This document shows, in pieces, positions 23,221 through 34,225 of a stretch of DNA of 64,000 nucleotides. How positions within the stretch are numbered: position 1 is the stretch's first letter; every line of letters begins with the position of its first letter. The DNA comes from Beta vulgaris subsp. vulgaris. Lineage: Eukaryota; Streptophyta; Magnoliopsida; Caryophyllales; Amaranthaceae. The stretch is taken from assembly GCF_026745355.1 (NCBI RefSeq), contig NC_079203.1:7569627-7633626 (forward strand), written 5' to 3'. The notes beneath the pieces are model-generated. The model was given only the letters and a program-made list of their open reading frames with translations, did not search any database and was not told where the DNA came from. A program made the translations under genes and the position numbers.

Positions 23221-23384
23221 TTACTAGTTAAATTACTTACTAAACTTGTCCCACTATAAGCATATAATAAATTATTTATAAAATAATTGCTAAAGATAAA
23301 TGAATTTAATTATTAAATAAACTAAAATATATAATATAGTTAATAAAATAGATAATAAACTGTTTCAAAAATCGAGGTGTTACA

Positions 23385-23397
23385 ATCTACCCCCCTT
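23385..23397 (-). other. Polypurine tract of the Tekay-type element
   Basis: On the minus strand AAGGGGGGTAGAT lies immediately before the 3' LTR start TGTAACACC. This is the plus-strand priming site expected at that position. Confidence 0.8.
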
Positions 23398-23715
23398 AAA
23401 AATAAGTTTCGTCCTCGAAACTTGAAACAATTCTTAAACTCGTAGCGGAAATCCTACCACTTACTTTAGCTCATTTACTTTACATGTTTAGCCAACTATC
23501 TATTATTAAAGTACGAAAGATAATAACTATATAGTATCAAACTTGCACATAAACTATCTCACTAGCATACTCTCAACATGCCATTAACTTTCAAGTAGAA
23601 TCAAACACTTAATACAAGTCAAAATTATCTTTAAATACTAAGAATTGAAATGAAATCATACTAATTCCACCCTCCCTGAAAAAAATTAGTTACGTCCTCG
23701 TAACTACAAGCGTAC

Positions 23716-26700
23716 CTATTGAAATAGGTGGGGATATTGAGCTCGCATCGCATCCTCGGATTCCCAACTAAGTTCATCGTTCTTGTGGTTCGACCACAAT
23801 ACTTTCACCAGTTTAACTTCTCCATTCCGAGTTGCTCAAACTTTACTATCAAGAATTTTCATAGGGACCTCAACATATGAAAGGTTATCTTCTAGTTGCA
23901 ATTCATCAGGTGTGAGTACATGCAAGGGGTCACTAATGTAGCGACGAAGTTGAGAAATATGGAAAACGTTGTGAACTGGAGCTATTTCTGGAGGTAATGC
24001 CAATCTATAGGCAACTTCACCTATCCTTTCTAGGATCTCATACGGTCCGATGAATTTAGGGCTTAACTTTCCCTTCATCCCGAATCGCATTACTCCCTTT
24101 ATAGGAGAAACTTTCAAGAGTACTTTCTCACCGACTTCAACCTCTGCATGTCGTCTGTATTTATCAGCATAACTTTTCTGTCTATCTTGTGCCGCTTTCA
24201 TTTTCTGTTGTATCAGTTTTACTTGTTCTACAGTTTCTTGGATCATTTCAGGGCCAAGAACACAAGATTCACCAATATCACTCCAACAAAGAGGACTACG
24301 ACACTTGCGGCCATACAAGGCTTCATATGGGGCCATTCCTATTGAAGAATGATAGCTATTATTATACGAGAATTCTATCAAGTCCAGTCTATCTTCCCAC
24401 GAGCCTTGAAATTCTAAGGCACATGCCCTCAACATGTCCTCGAGTGTTTGGATTGTGCGCTCTGTCTGACCATCAGTAGCAGGATGAAATGATGTACTCA
24501 TTTTCAACTGTGTCCCTAAGGCTTCTTGAAGCTTCTGCCAAAAATTAGATAAGAATCTACTATCTCTATCGGACACAATGTCCTTTGGCACACCATGTAA
24601 GCGCAAAACATTCTTCCTATATGCATCGGCTAGCTTTTGATGTTTCCATGTATCTTTCATTGGTACGAAATGGGCAGACTTGATGAGTCGGTCCACAATG
24701 ACCCAAATCATGTTATTACCATTAGGTGTTCTTGGAAGTCCAGATATAAAATTCATAGAAATTGAGTCCCACTTCCACACTGGAATCTCCAAAGGTTGAA
24801 TCTCGCCTTGAGGTCTCTTGTGCTCAAACTTGACTTTTTGGCAAGTCAAGCACTTGGAAACATACTCGGCGACCTGTTGCTTCATGTGAGGCCACCAAAA
24901 GGTGATTTTGAGGTCTCTATACAACTTGTCACCTCCTGGATGTACCGAATATGGAGTCAAATGAGCTTCATCTAAGATTTTCTTCTTCAGGTCAGGTATG
25001 TCGGGAACACACCACCTATTCTTATAACGAAGACTCCCATCTGCATGGATCTTAAAATAAGCATCTTCAGTATCTTGAACCTCTCCCATCTTTTTCTTCA
25101 GAAGTGCATCAGTAGCTTGGTTCTCCTTAATCTCATCGTACACATCTGGTTGCAATGTAAGGGAGTTAAGCTGTGCTCCAACTCGGACAAGTTCGACACC
25201 AAAATTCTGAAATTCATCTCTAAGTAATCTTCTCGAAAGTGTTGTGTACAATGAGTGAGAAGATTTCCTGCTAAGCGCATCAGCGACAACATTGGCCTTG
25301 CCTTCATGGTATTGAATCTCCATATCATAATCCTTAATCAGCTCTAACCATCTTCTTTGTCTCATGTTCAACTCTTTTTGCTTGAAGATATACTTGAGGC
25401 TTTTATGATCAGAGTATATTTTGAATGAAGTACCAAGCAAATAGTGACGCCAAATTTTAAGAGCAAAGACTACAACAGCTAATTCAAGATCATGTGTGGG
25501 GTAGTTGCCTCATGAACTTTTAATTGTCTAGACGCATAAGCTACAACTTTCTGTTTCTGCATAAGCACACATCCAAGGCCATTTCTCGAAGCATCTGTAT
25601 ACACCTCGTAGTCTTGATCCCATTAGGTAAAGTTAAGACTGGAGCTGTAGTAAGACGCTCCTTCAACGTCTGAAAAGCCTTCTCACAATCATCATTCCAT
25701 TCATACTTGGTGCACTTCTTCATCAAACTTGTCAATGGGCGAGCTATTTTGGAAAAATCTTTCACGAATCTCCTATAGTAGCCAGCTAGACCAAGGAAGC
25801 TGCGAATTTCAGTCACATTCTTCGGAGTAGACCATTCAGAAACCGCTTGAATTTTAGATGGATCAACTGAAACACCCTCCTTAGAAATGATATGACCCAG
25901 AAAAGCCACTTTCTCGAGCCAGAATTCACATTTGGAGAACTTTGCATACAAGTGATTTTCTCTCAGTATTTGCAAAACAGCACGGAGGTGCTCTTCATGT
26001 TCACTCGCATTCTTTGAATAAATCAATATATCATCAATAAACACAACAACGAATTTATCCAAATAAGCTCTGAAACCCTGTTCATTAAATCCATGAACAC
26101 CGCTGGAGCATTAGTCAAGCCAAAGGGCATAACTGTAAACTCATAGTGTCCATAACGGGTACGAAAAGCCGTCTTTGGGATATCTTTATCTGCAACACGA
26201 AGCTGATGGTAACCTGATCTCAAGTCGATCTTAGAGAATACTCCTGCACCGGCCAACTGATCAAACAAGTCATCTATCCTTGGCAATGGATACTTGTTTT
26301 TCACAGTGACGTTATTGAGTTCTCTGTAGTCAATACATAATCGTAGGGTACCATCCTTCTTCTTCACGAAAAGAACTGGTGCACCCCAAGGTGATACACT
26401 AGGTCGAATGTAGCCTTTATCTAGCAACTCTTCTAATTGAGTTTTCAGTTCTCTCATCTCAGCAGGCGCCATTCGATAAGGTGGCTTAGATATAGGTCCC
26501 ATTCCAGGTACCAAATCGATGTTAAATTCCACATCACGCTTTGGAGGCATATTAAGAATATCATCTGGAAACACATCTTGATACTCATTCACAACTGGGA
26601 CATCTCCGAGCTGTGGTCTTTCCTTACTAATATCATGAATATGGCAAAGGTACATAGGGCATCCCTTCCTTAAATAAGACTTTAATGTAAGAGCAGAAAT

Positions 26701-27734
26701 AATCTTCACTGGACGGCGACTATAAAGCACATGAACACCCTTATGACTCTCTATTGTTACTTTTTGTTTCGGACAGTCTATCTTGGCTTTATACTTTTCT
26801 AGCCAGTCCATCCCTAGTATTATATCAAAATCTTTCAAAGGAAAAACTATTAGGTCAGCGAATAAGGTAGTTTCACCATAAGCTATAGGGACATCTAAAT
26901 ACATCTTATTACACGTGACACTTAGACCAGAAGGAATAGAAATATCGGCCTCACAAGGTGTGACACTTTTTAAGTTTAACCTTTTTGCAAAAGTTTCAGA
27001 TATAAATGAATGTGATGCACCTGAATCAAATAGAACGTAGGCAGGTGTAAAATAGATAGAGAAAGTACCGGTCACTGCATTTCCCTGGTTATCTGCATCT
27101 GCTTGCTTAAGATGATTAAGGTTGCCCGTGTTCTTTTTCTCAAGACTTCTCTTAGCCTGAGCAGCATTAGCCGTTCCTGTGCTACGGTTTGTAGCTGCAG
27201 AAGTAGTTGGGCGATTACTAGCTGTACTAGCAGTGGGTGTCCTCAACACCTCATAGTTGCGGCCAATCTTAGCATCATGGTTAGTGAAACACTCATAAGC
27301 TCTATGCCCCTCCTTCTTGCAATAATTACACGTCACCTTATTGCCTTCACAATCCCTCCCTGGATGATTGTTTTCACATCTTTTGCAGAAATAACGACGA
27401 ACAGGTCCTGGGTTGTTTTGAGATTGTGATTGGCACTGGGCTTGGCTACGGGGCTGAAACGAACTCTGAGCACTCCTTGAGGCTTGTTGACTCTGACCTC
27501 CTCTATTGAAGTTAACCCTAGAACCCCGATTATCAATGTTTCTGCTCTTATTTTGACTAAAGTTATTACCCTTATCCCATTGTTGGGTACTTTCTTTTGT
27601 AGGAGCTTTCACCTTTTCTGCGGCTTTCCTTCTCTCCTTGATTCTCTCGGCATTGCTAGCACGAGTATAAACTTCGTTCAAGGTCGTGAAATCGGCCGCT
27701 CCCATATTGCTAAGAAGTTCAAGATCAAGTTTTT
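23716..27734 (-). pseudogene. gag-pol of the Tekay-type Ty3/gypsy element, truncated and broken
   Basis: Read right to left: Gag C-terminus with two zinc knuckles ([13 protein letters not shown] and [14 protein letters not shown], about 27390-27290), protease ([11 protein letters not shown], about 27020), reverse transcriptase (CIDYRELNN, then FIDDILIYS near 26030), RNase H, integrase with an HHCC zinc finger, and a chromodomain-like tail near 23740-23800. Breaks: the Gag N-terminus is missing; apparent one-base deletions lie near 26073, 25620 and 25506; a TGA at 23836-23838 cuts off the tail. In integrase the usual MDF motif holding the first catalytic Asp reads MNF (codon 24751-24753), so the enzyme should be inactive. 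The second Asp (VSDRDSRF) and the Glu ([10 protein letters not shown]) are present. Confidence 0.9.
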
Positions 27735-30177
27735 CCCCTGAATTTCGAGTGATTAATTCAATTAAATAATATTAAAATTCTATAGAAAATTCGGCAAAGT
27801 TCCGTTTGAAAAATGGACTGCCTAAAATTTAATTTAGGACTCGCGTCCGAATTTTAAACCTGTTTCAACAAATCAGCAATCCAAAATCCAAATTCCCAAC
27901 AACTCCACCCATTTCAAATACCAAAAATTCCGTATAACTACTCGAAATCCAAACGTGTTATTCCACGATTATTACGAGAATAATCGCTAAGGAAGAACTA
28001 CCTGCACCAAAACTAAATTAAAGCTTATTTTAAACTATTACAACCCAACCGAATAAAGATTTAGGTGGATTAATATTTACAACCCTAAGTCTCAAAATAT
28101 TGATTATATATAAGAAATGCACCAGAACAGAACTATTATAATTATATTTACGCAAAATAGTGGACGTTGCTCTCCGCCCATACCCCGACTCTAAGCCTTC
28201 ATGTACCTGCATATATCAAGCATGTAGTATCAGCCAAACAGGCTGAGCAAGATTCAATACTGTAAAGCCAAATACATATGCAGGTAGGATGCATTAATTA
28301 TATCCTACAAATCATTCACTTTTGCAATCCCAATACTAAATAAAACATTGTAAAACATTTTTCTTCATTTCTTTTCCAAACCAAATACTTTTTTATTTCT
28401 CTGCTAAACCGTTTCTTTCAGAATCTTAGAATCATAAATCTATGGAATGGAACGAACTTTATTTCCCATTGGGCTAGCTAGGCCCTCCGGGTAACTATTA
28501 GACAAAGACCCCTAGTGTGCACACCCCACAAACGGTCAAACCGTAGCAGAAGATCTAAGTCTGAGGTACTGATCAACGTACCCCCAACTATTCTGTAATG
28601 TCGAGACGATCCCGACAAAGTTCCAATTCCTTGAGACACCATAAAGGCAATCCCAACCAGTTTAAAAACATAAAACTATCCATAAATCTTTTCTGTAACT
28701 ATTTTATAATTCAAGGTTTGAAAACAAACTATCCGTATTAGGAGGAACATCCTCCTATTCAAACCAATCTCAACTCAAGAGAGATACATACCTTTATAAT
28801 CGTTTCTCGTAAATATGAAATTTTAGTTGAAATCTTATCTTTTGTAGACCTTTCTTGTAACTATTAAAGATTTAAGTAAGGAATCTTACCTTTTAAACTA
28901 TATCAAACCAACTAGCTCAGTCAATACGGCTCCTCAATGAAACCGGAATCTACAATATAAATGTGTGTACTTCGTAAGTAAAAGACTTGGATACAACTAA
29001 CTCTAGTTCACAAAGCCATCAACCTTTTAATTTCACATAAAACATCAAACAAACATATCATGTTCTTTACCATATAAATGACTTTCATGTTCTAACGTCT
29101 AACTCAAACGTCTAACTAAAACCTTACCAAATTAATCAAAATCATCTTACTTTATATAAAATCAACATTAAAGAATCATATGTTCATATGGTAACTCAAA
29201 AGTTCATTATGAAGCAATTATATGAAAAGTAGAGTTTTAAATCAACTATATAAAATATGAAATTTGAACAGAAACTTAATATGAGCATAACTTTCTCCTA
29301 CGAAGTCCAAATCAAGCGTTTCTTGAGCCTATCTTGAGTAAAATTTCAATACCAACAACTTTTGTGAAATAGTATTTTTGCTAAAAACACCGGTAAACTG
29401 CCTAAAAACACAAAATACGAACCTGAACTGGTAATTCTACGAATTACAGCACACTATATTCAATTCACTTGAACATTAACAAGCTTCCTACTATTCTAAA
29501 CTAACTATTAAACTCATGAATGAACATTCAACTCAATAAATTCCACACCCAAACTCTAAAATCAAAAACCCCAATTCAATTTCAATCTAAAAACCCTAAC
29601 TTCATAATTTTAAAAGAAAACTTAAATTAGTTGAGGAATTCATCTTACCCACTAATATAGAGATTGGGGATGAGAAATAACTTGCAAACCCCCTAATTCG
29701 AGCACAAATGCTCCAAATTACAGCAACAGACGCCCCCCTTTTCTTCCTTGCGCGCCTACTTCTATGGTGTCACCTCTAGTGGCGGTTGTGGTTGTGTCGT
29801 CGGCAACGGTGGTGGTTGTGATGAAGGAAGAATGTTAAAGATTTTGAGAGAAGAAGATGGTGAAGAGGTGAAGATGGTGAAGAGGTTAACGGTGGTGAAG
29901 CAGTTTGAATGTCGTTCTTTTGTTGTTTTGTTTTTTTTTCTTTCCTTTTTCTTTTCTTGTGTTTTTTTTTTCCCTTTTCCCCTTCTTACATATATGTGAA
30001 TAATTTCCTCTTAACTATTATAGTTAAATTACTTACTAAACTTGTCCCACTATAAGCATATAATATTATTTAAAAATAATTGCTAAAGATAAATGAATTT
30101 AATTATTAAATAAACTAAAATATATAATATAGTTAATAAAATAGATAATAAACTGTTTCAAAAATCGAGGTGTTACA
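27735..30177 (-). repeat. 5' LTR of the Tekay-type element
   Basis: About 2.44 kb. It starts TGTAACACC on the minus strand at 30177 and is colinear with the split 3' LTR. At its inner end it stops seven bases short of the LTR terminus and abuts gag coding sequence directly, so the LTR tip, primer-binding site, leader and Gag N-terminus are lost in one deletion. Short open frames within it look non-coding. Confidence 0.85.
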
Positions 30178-30182
30178 TACGC
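30178..30182. repeat. Tekay-type element target-site duplication, right
   Basis: TACGC matches 9935-9939. Counting one copy only, the LINE reading frame is continuous across the insertion. Confidence 0.85.
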
Positions 30183-31382
30183 TCCCCTGGTAGATTTTTC
30201 ACCCACGCATCTCTCCAGAACTTCACTTTCCGACCATTCCCCACAACCCATCTAACACCTGCTTTTAACATCTCACGGGTATAACTCGCATTTTGTGGAA
30301 CCTTAGCCTCCCAAAAATCGGATCTTGGGAAATATTTCCCCTTCAATACCGTTGCAGCAAAGGAAGATGGATTAGTGACAATTCTCCAACATTGTTTAGC
30401 CAACAAAGCTGTATTAAAAGAGCTCAAATCAGGAAAGCCAAGTCTTCTGTTATCCTTTGACTTGGACATCTTATCCCAACTTATAAGAGGTAACTTTTTT
30501 CTGCTATCTTTTTGTCCCCACCAAAAGTTTCGACAGAGAAATATCATATTATTGATGATCTCTTCTAGAAGCTTAAAACATTGCATGGCATACATGGGAA
30601 TAGCCTGGACCACTGCTTTCACAAGCACTTCTCGTCCTGCGCTTGACAAGTATCTCTCTTTCCAACCCTTAATCTTCTTCCACACCCGGTCTTGAATTAT
30701 CTGGAAAACAACCTTCTTAGATCTTCCTATGAAAGTATGAAGCCTAAGATATTTTTCGTGTTCATGAACAGCCGTAAAGTTTAACTTCGATTGAAGCTAA
30801 GCATATTCTGCAGATTTTCACTGACATTCCGACTGAAGCAGACCATCGATTTTTCCAGATTAATTTTTTGACCCGACGCTACTTCATAAGATGTGAGTTT
30901 ATCGATGATTGCCTCGGCTTCATTATGACATGCTCTAGTAAATAGCAGACTATCATCATCAAAAAAGAGATGAGATATGGGAGGAACATGTCTTCCAATT
31001 TTCACACCATGGATCAATTTTTTTGCCTCCGCATCTCGCAATAGGGCAGAGAAACCTTCCGCACATAAAAGGAAAAGAAAAGGAGATATGGGGTCTCCCT
31101 GCCTCAATCCTCTTCCAGGGAAAAATAAACCTGAGATGGAAAGCCATTAAACAGAATAGAGTAGGATACAGTAGAAATACATCTCGTGATTAAATCAACA
31201 AAACTTGTAGCAAATCCCAGCTGAGTCATCATTCTCCGAATAAACTCCCACTCCACCCTATCATACGCCTTACTCATATCAAGTTTCATAGCCATAAACC
31301 CCTTGACACCCCTCTTTTTTTTCCTCAGATAATGAAATAATTCATAAGCTACAAGCACGTTATCTGTAATAAGCCTCCCTGG

Positions 31383-31759
31383 CAATGTTGTTAAAATCGA
31401 GATTCTAGTATGAATCGAAAACAACCTTTAGAATTGAATCGTAAAATCGAATCATAGAATCGTAAGTTTCTACAAACATGTATAATCAAGATATTGCACT
31501 CAATCGTCATTGAATATGCTAAAATTATAAGTGAAAAGACCTAAAAATTGGAAAAAATAGTTCTTTACCCACTATATTGGCAATAATTAACAATATATAT
31601 CTTTTATTTTCTTTGTTAACATGATTTAAACTTGCAAGGTTTTCGCTAGTCAACAGAAATGTATAGAATCGTCTAGAATCGCGAATCGAATCGCCTACCA
31701 TATGTTGAATCGTAAAATCGTAAGATTTTAAGATTTGAATCGCGATTTTAATAACTTTG
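31383..31759. mobile_element. hAT-type MITE inside the LINE
   Basis: A 377-bp element flanked by the 8-bp duplication CTCCCTGG (31375-31382 and 31760-31767). The terminal inverted repeats are CAATGTTGTTAAAATCG at the left and CAAAGTTATTAAAATCG as the reverse complement of the right end. An 8-bp duplication and CA-starting ends fit hAT. It interrupts the LINE between the SAFVPG and RLITDN motifs. No coding capacity. Confidence 0.85.
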
Positions 31760-32491
31760 CTCCCTGGAACAAAGGCACTCTAAGATTCACTAATGATAGA
31801 AGGTAAGACCAATTTTACTCTATTAGACACAACTTCGGAAACTAACTTATACAAAACATTACATAAGCTAATCGGTCGATAGTCTTTAGTTGTTTGGCAT
31901 ACCTTCTTTTTTTGGGATAAGGACAACGTGAGTGTTGTTTATTTGAGCTACATGGCCTCTGTTGTTCAATATATTCAGCACATAAGAAATTACTTCCTCA
32001 CCTACAGTTGGCCAATAAGTTTTATAAAACAGTGCGGGCATGCCTCGGGGCTCAGGGCTTTCGTGGGATGCATTTGTTTTAGAGCACTTCGAACCTCCTC
32101 CCTCGTATAAGGGGCTACGAGAGCCATGTTCATCTCCTCTGTAACCTTCATTGGCACCTTATCAATCACCTGGTTCATCTTTGCTTCACCATTAGCTTCA
32201 AAGAGTCTGGTAAAATAATCCACAAAAACTGCCTTTGCTTCATCTTCATCCGTTCTCCAAACACCTCCATCGTCAAACACCCCTTTTATCGTATTCCTAT
32301 GTCTTCTGTCATTGGCTTTTTTGTGAAAAAAGGTCATGTTTTTGTCCTCCTCTTTAAGCCAGTATTGTCTACTACGATGAGCCCAAATAGTTTCTTCCCT
32401 CTATTCAATCTCATCGAGTTCCGCATCAACTTTTTTGATTTCAGCTAATGTGTCTTCTGTAGCAGGCAAGCTTATTAATTCTTTTAGCTGC

Positions 32492-32534
32492 ATTCGGGGT
32501 GGTATTCCACTAAGCTACCACCTTTCCCTCATGC
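32492..32534 (-). repeat. 43-bp SINE 5' fragment at the LINE 5' junction
   Basis: This is an exact 43-bp copy of 32645-32687, the 5' head of the adjacent SINE, including its A box. It sits between truncated LINE sequence (below 32491) and the right-hand LINE target duplication (32541-32556), with six filler bases between. Confidence 0.8.
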
Positions 32535-32540
32535 GAGAAA

Positions 32541-32556
32541 CAGGCAACACCAGCTC
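32541..32556. repeat. LINE target-site duplication, right copy
   Basis: CAGGCAACACCAGCTC, an exact match to 8633-8648. Confidence 0.8.
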
Positions 32557-32687
32557 AGAGGCTAGGTACAAGGCTAAACAATACAAAATTAAATGCCCAA
32601 CATATTGTTGGGATGAGGATTTGAACCCTGGGCAATGCCCTGGAATTCGGGGTGGTATTCCACTAAGCTACCACCTTTCCCTCATGC
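32557..32687 (-). mobile_element. tRNA-derived SINE
   Basis: On the minus strand the sequence starts GCATGAGGGAAAGG and has a good RNA polymerase III A box (TGGTAGCTTAGTGG) and, about 35 bases on, a B box (GGTTCAAATCC). The head resembles a decayed tRNA. The SINE body continues on the far side of the LINE insertion, at 8632 and below, but its 3' end is unclear. Confidence 0.65.
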
Positions 32688-32714
32688 ACTCTAAGTGTAT
32701 GTCTGATGAATATA

Positions 32715-32734
32715 CTATTTATTATTATTATTAT

Positions 32735-32819
<85 letters not shown>
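32715..32819. repeat. (TAA)n microsatellite
   Basis: TTA and TAA triplets, about 30 units, interrupted by the MITE at 32820 and resumed at 33006. Confidence 0.95.
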
Positions 32820-33005
32820 GGGTAATGCTAAATGCAGCCATTAGGGCTGCATATAAGCATTTAATACCTTTCCTAAACTAGTATAAAGTTGGTTATTTAT
32901 GACAAAAAGCATGCATTTATCAAGGTCATTAATGCTTGTTTTACAAAATAATTTCCATTTATAGGTTCTTATATGCAGCCCTAAGGGCTGCATTTAGCTT
33001 TTCCC
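32820..33005. mobile_element. 186-bp MITE inside the TAA microsatellite
   Basis: Terminal inverted repeats of about 38 bp: the left end begins GGGTAATGCTAAATGCAGCC and the reverse complement of the right end begins GGGAAAAGCTAAATGCAGCC. The flanks are ATAATAATA on both sides, so a target duplication cannot be told from the microsatellite. The superfamily is uncertain; the GGG ends and TA-rich target would fit PIF/Harbinger. Confidence 0.7.

Positions 33006-33084
<79 letters not shown>
33006..33084. repeat. (ATA)n microsatellite, second part
   Basis: ATA/TAA triplets, about 26 units, continuing the tract that the MITE interrupts. Confidence 0.95.
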
Positions 33085-33086
<2 letters not shown>

Positions 33087-33208
33087 TATACGAAAGTATA
33101 AATTAAGCAAAATACTAGATAAGGAAAGTGGAATTTTAACAACTACGACCCTCTTTATTTAGACGGAAGTTTTTATACAAGGGTTGTTTGAGTGAATGAA
33201 TTAATTAA

Positions 33209-34225
33209 ACAGTTTTTTCACCAAGTACCCCCGAGTTTTCAAAAAATTCACCTGGTACCCTCCATGTTTTCAAAATTCACCAGGTACCCCTAAGTTTTAA
33301 ACTAATACGTGGGGTACCCTTAAATACCCTTAATGACTAACGGCGTTAACCACCGTTAGTCATTAACCCTAATTTTCTATTTTAAAGCCTAATTAACCCC
33401 CTAATGCTAACCCTAATCCTAACTCTTAACCTAATCCTAAAGCCTAAACCTAACCCTAACCACCCCTCCCCCACACTCCCACCACCCCTGCAGCCTCCCC
33501 CACCCCGTCGACACCCCCTCCCCCACCCCCACAGCCCCTCCTCCCCTACCCCGTTCCCACCCCCACTCTCCTCGATTTCCCCACCCCCTCCCCACCATCT
33601 TTCTCGGCACATCCCACCCTAAGTCCCGAAGATTGTCGGCGGCGTAGACGAACCTATGGGCAGCGAAGATCGACAGCGGCGTGTGGGAAATCGAGGAGAG
33701 TGGGGGAAATCTGGGGAGCAACGAAAATCGACGGGTGGGGAAACCTGGGCAGCGACGAGGTGGGGGAATCGACGGGGTGGGGGAAATCTGGGGAGCAACG
33801 AAAATCGACGGCGGTGATAGGGGAGGGGCTGTGACGGTCGAGCGGCGGTGGAGGGGTAGGGGGTGTGGAGGGGGAGGGGTTGCGACGGTCGAGCGGCGGT
33901 GGAGGGGTAGGGAGGGGGGGAGGCTACATTGGTGGTGGGAGGGTGGGGGTGGGGGGGGAGGCTCAGGGTGGTGGGAGGGTGGGGCGTGGGGGGGGGGGGA
34001 GGGTGGCGGGGCTGGGGTGGGGAGGGGTGGAGGTGGGGGAGGCTACAAAGGTGGTTAGGGTTAGGGTTTAGGATTAGGGTAAGGCTAAGGGTTATGATTA
34101 GAGTTAGCATTAGGGGGTTAATTAAGCTTTAAAACAGAAACTTAGGGTTACATGGTGAATTTTGAAAACATAGAAGGTACCAGCAGAATTTTTTGAAAAC
34201 TCGGAGGTACTTGGTGAAAAAACCG
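33209..34225. mobile_element. Foldback element with GC-rich core and telomere-like arms
   Basis: A 1017-bp element flanked by TTAATTAA at 33201-33208 and 34226-34233. The left arm (33209-33480) and right arm (34045-34225) are long imperfect inverted repeats: the left starts ACAGTTTTTTCACCAAGTAC and the right, reverse complemented, starts CGGTTTTTTCACCAAGTACC. The inner arms contain degenerate CCCTAA-like repeats. The core (33460-34045) is C-rich on the left and G-rich on the right, with duplicated blocks such as ATCTGGGGAGCAACGAAAAT. Glycine- and proline-rich open frames here follow from base composition and are not genes. The 8-bp duplication allows a MULE or hAT origin. Confidence 0.75.

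Larger units (their letters stand above)
9940..23384 (-). repeat. 3' LTR of the Tekay-type element, interrupted
   Basis: LTR sequence occupies 9940-10641, 20721-22330 and 23224-23384, about 2.47 kb in total. It aligns with the 5' LTR at 27735-30177. Two elements split it: the tandem LTR array (10642-20715, with GAATC duplicated at 10637-10641 and 20716-20720) and a PIF-like MITE (22331-23220, with TTA duplicated). The 5' LTR lacks both and so records the empty sites. Confidence 0.85.
9940..30177 (-). mobile_element. Ty3/gypsy (Tekay-type) LTR retrotransposon inserted in the LINE
   Basis: Minus-strand element with matching LTRs and a 5-bp target duplication. On its own strand the LTR begins TGTAACACC and ends GGTGTTATA, a mutated form of an inverted TG...CA end. 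The 5' LTR is 27735-30177. The 3' LTR is 9940-23384 and is split by a tandem LTR array and a MITE. The internal region (23385-27734) holds a polypurine tract and a damaged gag-pol gene. The primer-binding site and gag N-terminus are deleted. A chromodomain-like C-terminus after integrase points to the Tekay/Del clade. The LTRs still align almost throughout, so the insertion is fairly recent. Confidence 0.9.
30178..32490 (-). pseudogene. LINE reverse transcriptase segment
   Basis: Order on the minus strand: pre-RT linker (ANDRRHRNTIKGVFDDGGVW, about 32310), AL-QMHPTKA block, SAFVPG (about 31780), [49 protein letters not shown] (about 31100) and the catalytic box. That box reads FFDDDSLLF near 30955 where the family usually has FADD, so the enzyme was probably inactive. 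A TAG interrupts the block before SAFVPG and a frame break lies near 31107. The post-RT part (AIPMYAMQCFKLL, NFWWGQKDSRKKL, ALLAKQCWRI) is typical of plant L1-like ORF2. It continues at 9934. Confidence 0.85.
8649..32540 (-). mobile_element. L1-type LINE, 5'-truncated, interrupted by nested insertions
   Basis: Minus-strand non-LTR retrotransposon with flanking 16-bp target duplications and a short poly(A) tail at 8649-8657. Its coding sequence lies in 8679-9934 and 30178-32490. Order from the N-terminal side: linker and reverse transcriptase (32400 down to 30781), post-RT region (30685-30178), zf-RVT-like domain (9878-9480) and RNase H-like domain (9158-8679). The endonuclease at the normal 5' end is missing. 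A 20.2 kb Tekay-type element (9940-30177) and a hAT MITE (31383-31759) interrupt it. Internal stops and frameshifts show it is dead. The extreme 5' end carries a piece of SINE instead of LINE sequence. Confidence 0.8.

Noticed and set aside
32641..32687. A functional tRNA gene
   Set aside because: A and B boxes are present, but the sequence cannot form a full cloverleaf and is continuous with a SINE body.
33370..33470. Interstitial telomere sequence
   Set aside because: The CCCTAA-like units are degenerate and occur again, inverted, in the other arm of the element, so they are part of the transposon and not a telomere-fusion scar.
33404..34110. Proline-rich and glycine-rich open frames
   Set aside because: They arise from the C-rich and G-rich core of a transposon and appear in several overlapping frames on both strands.
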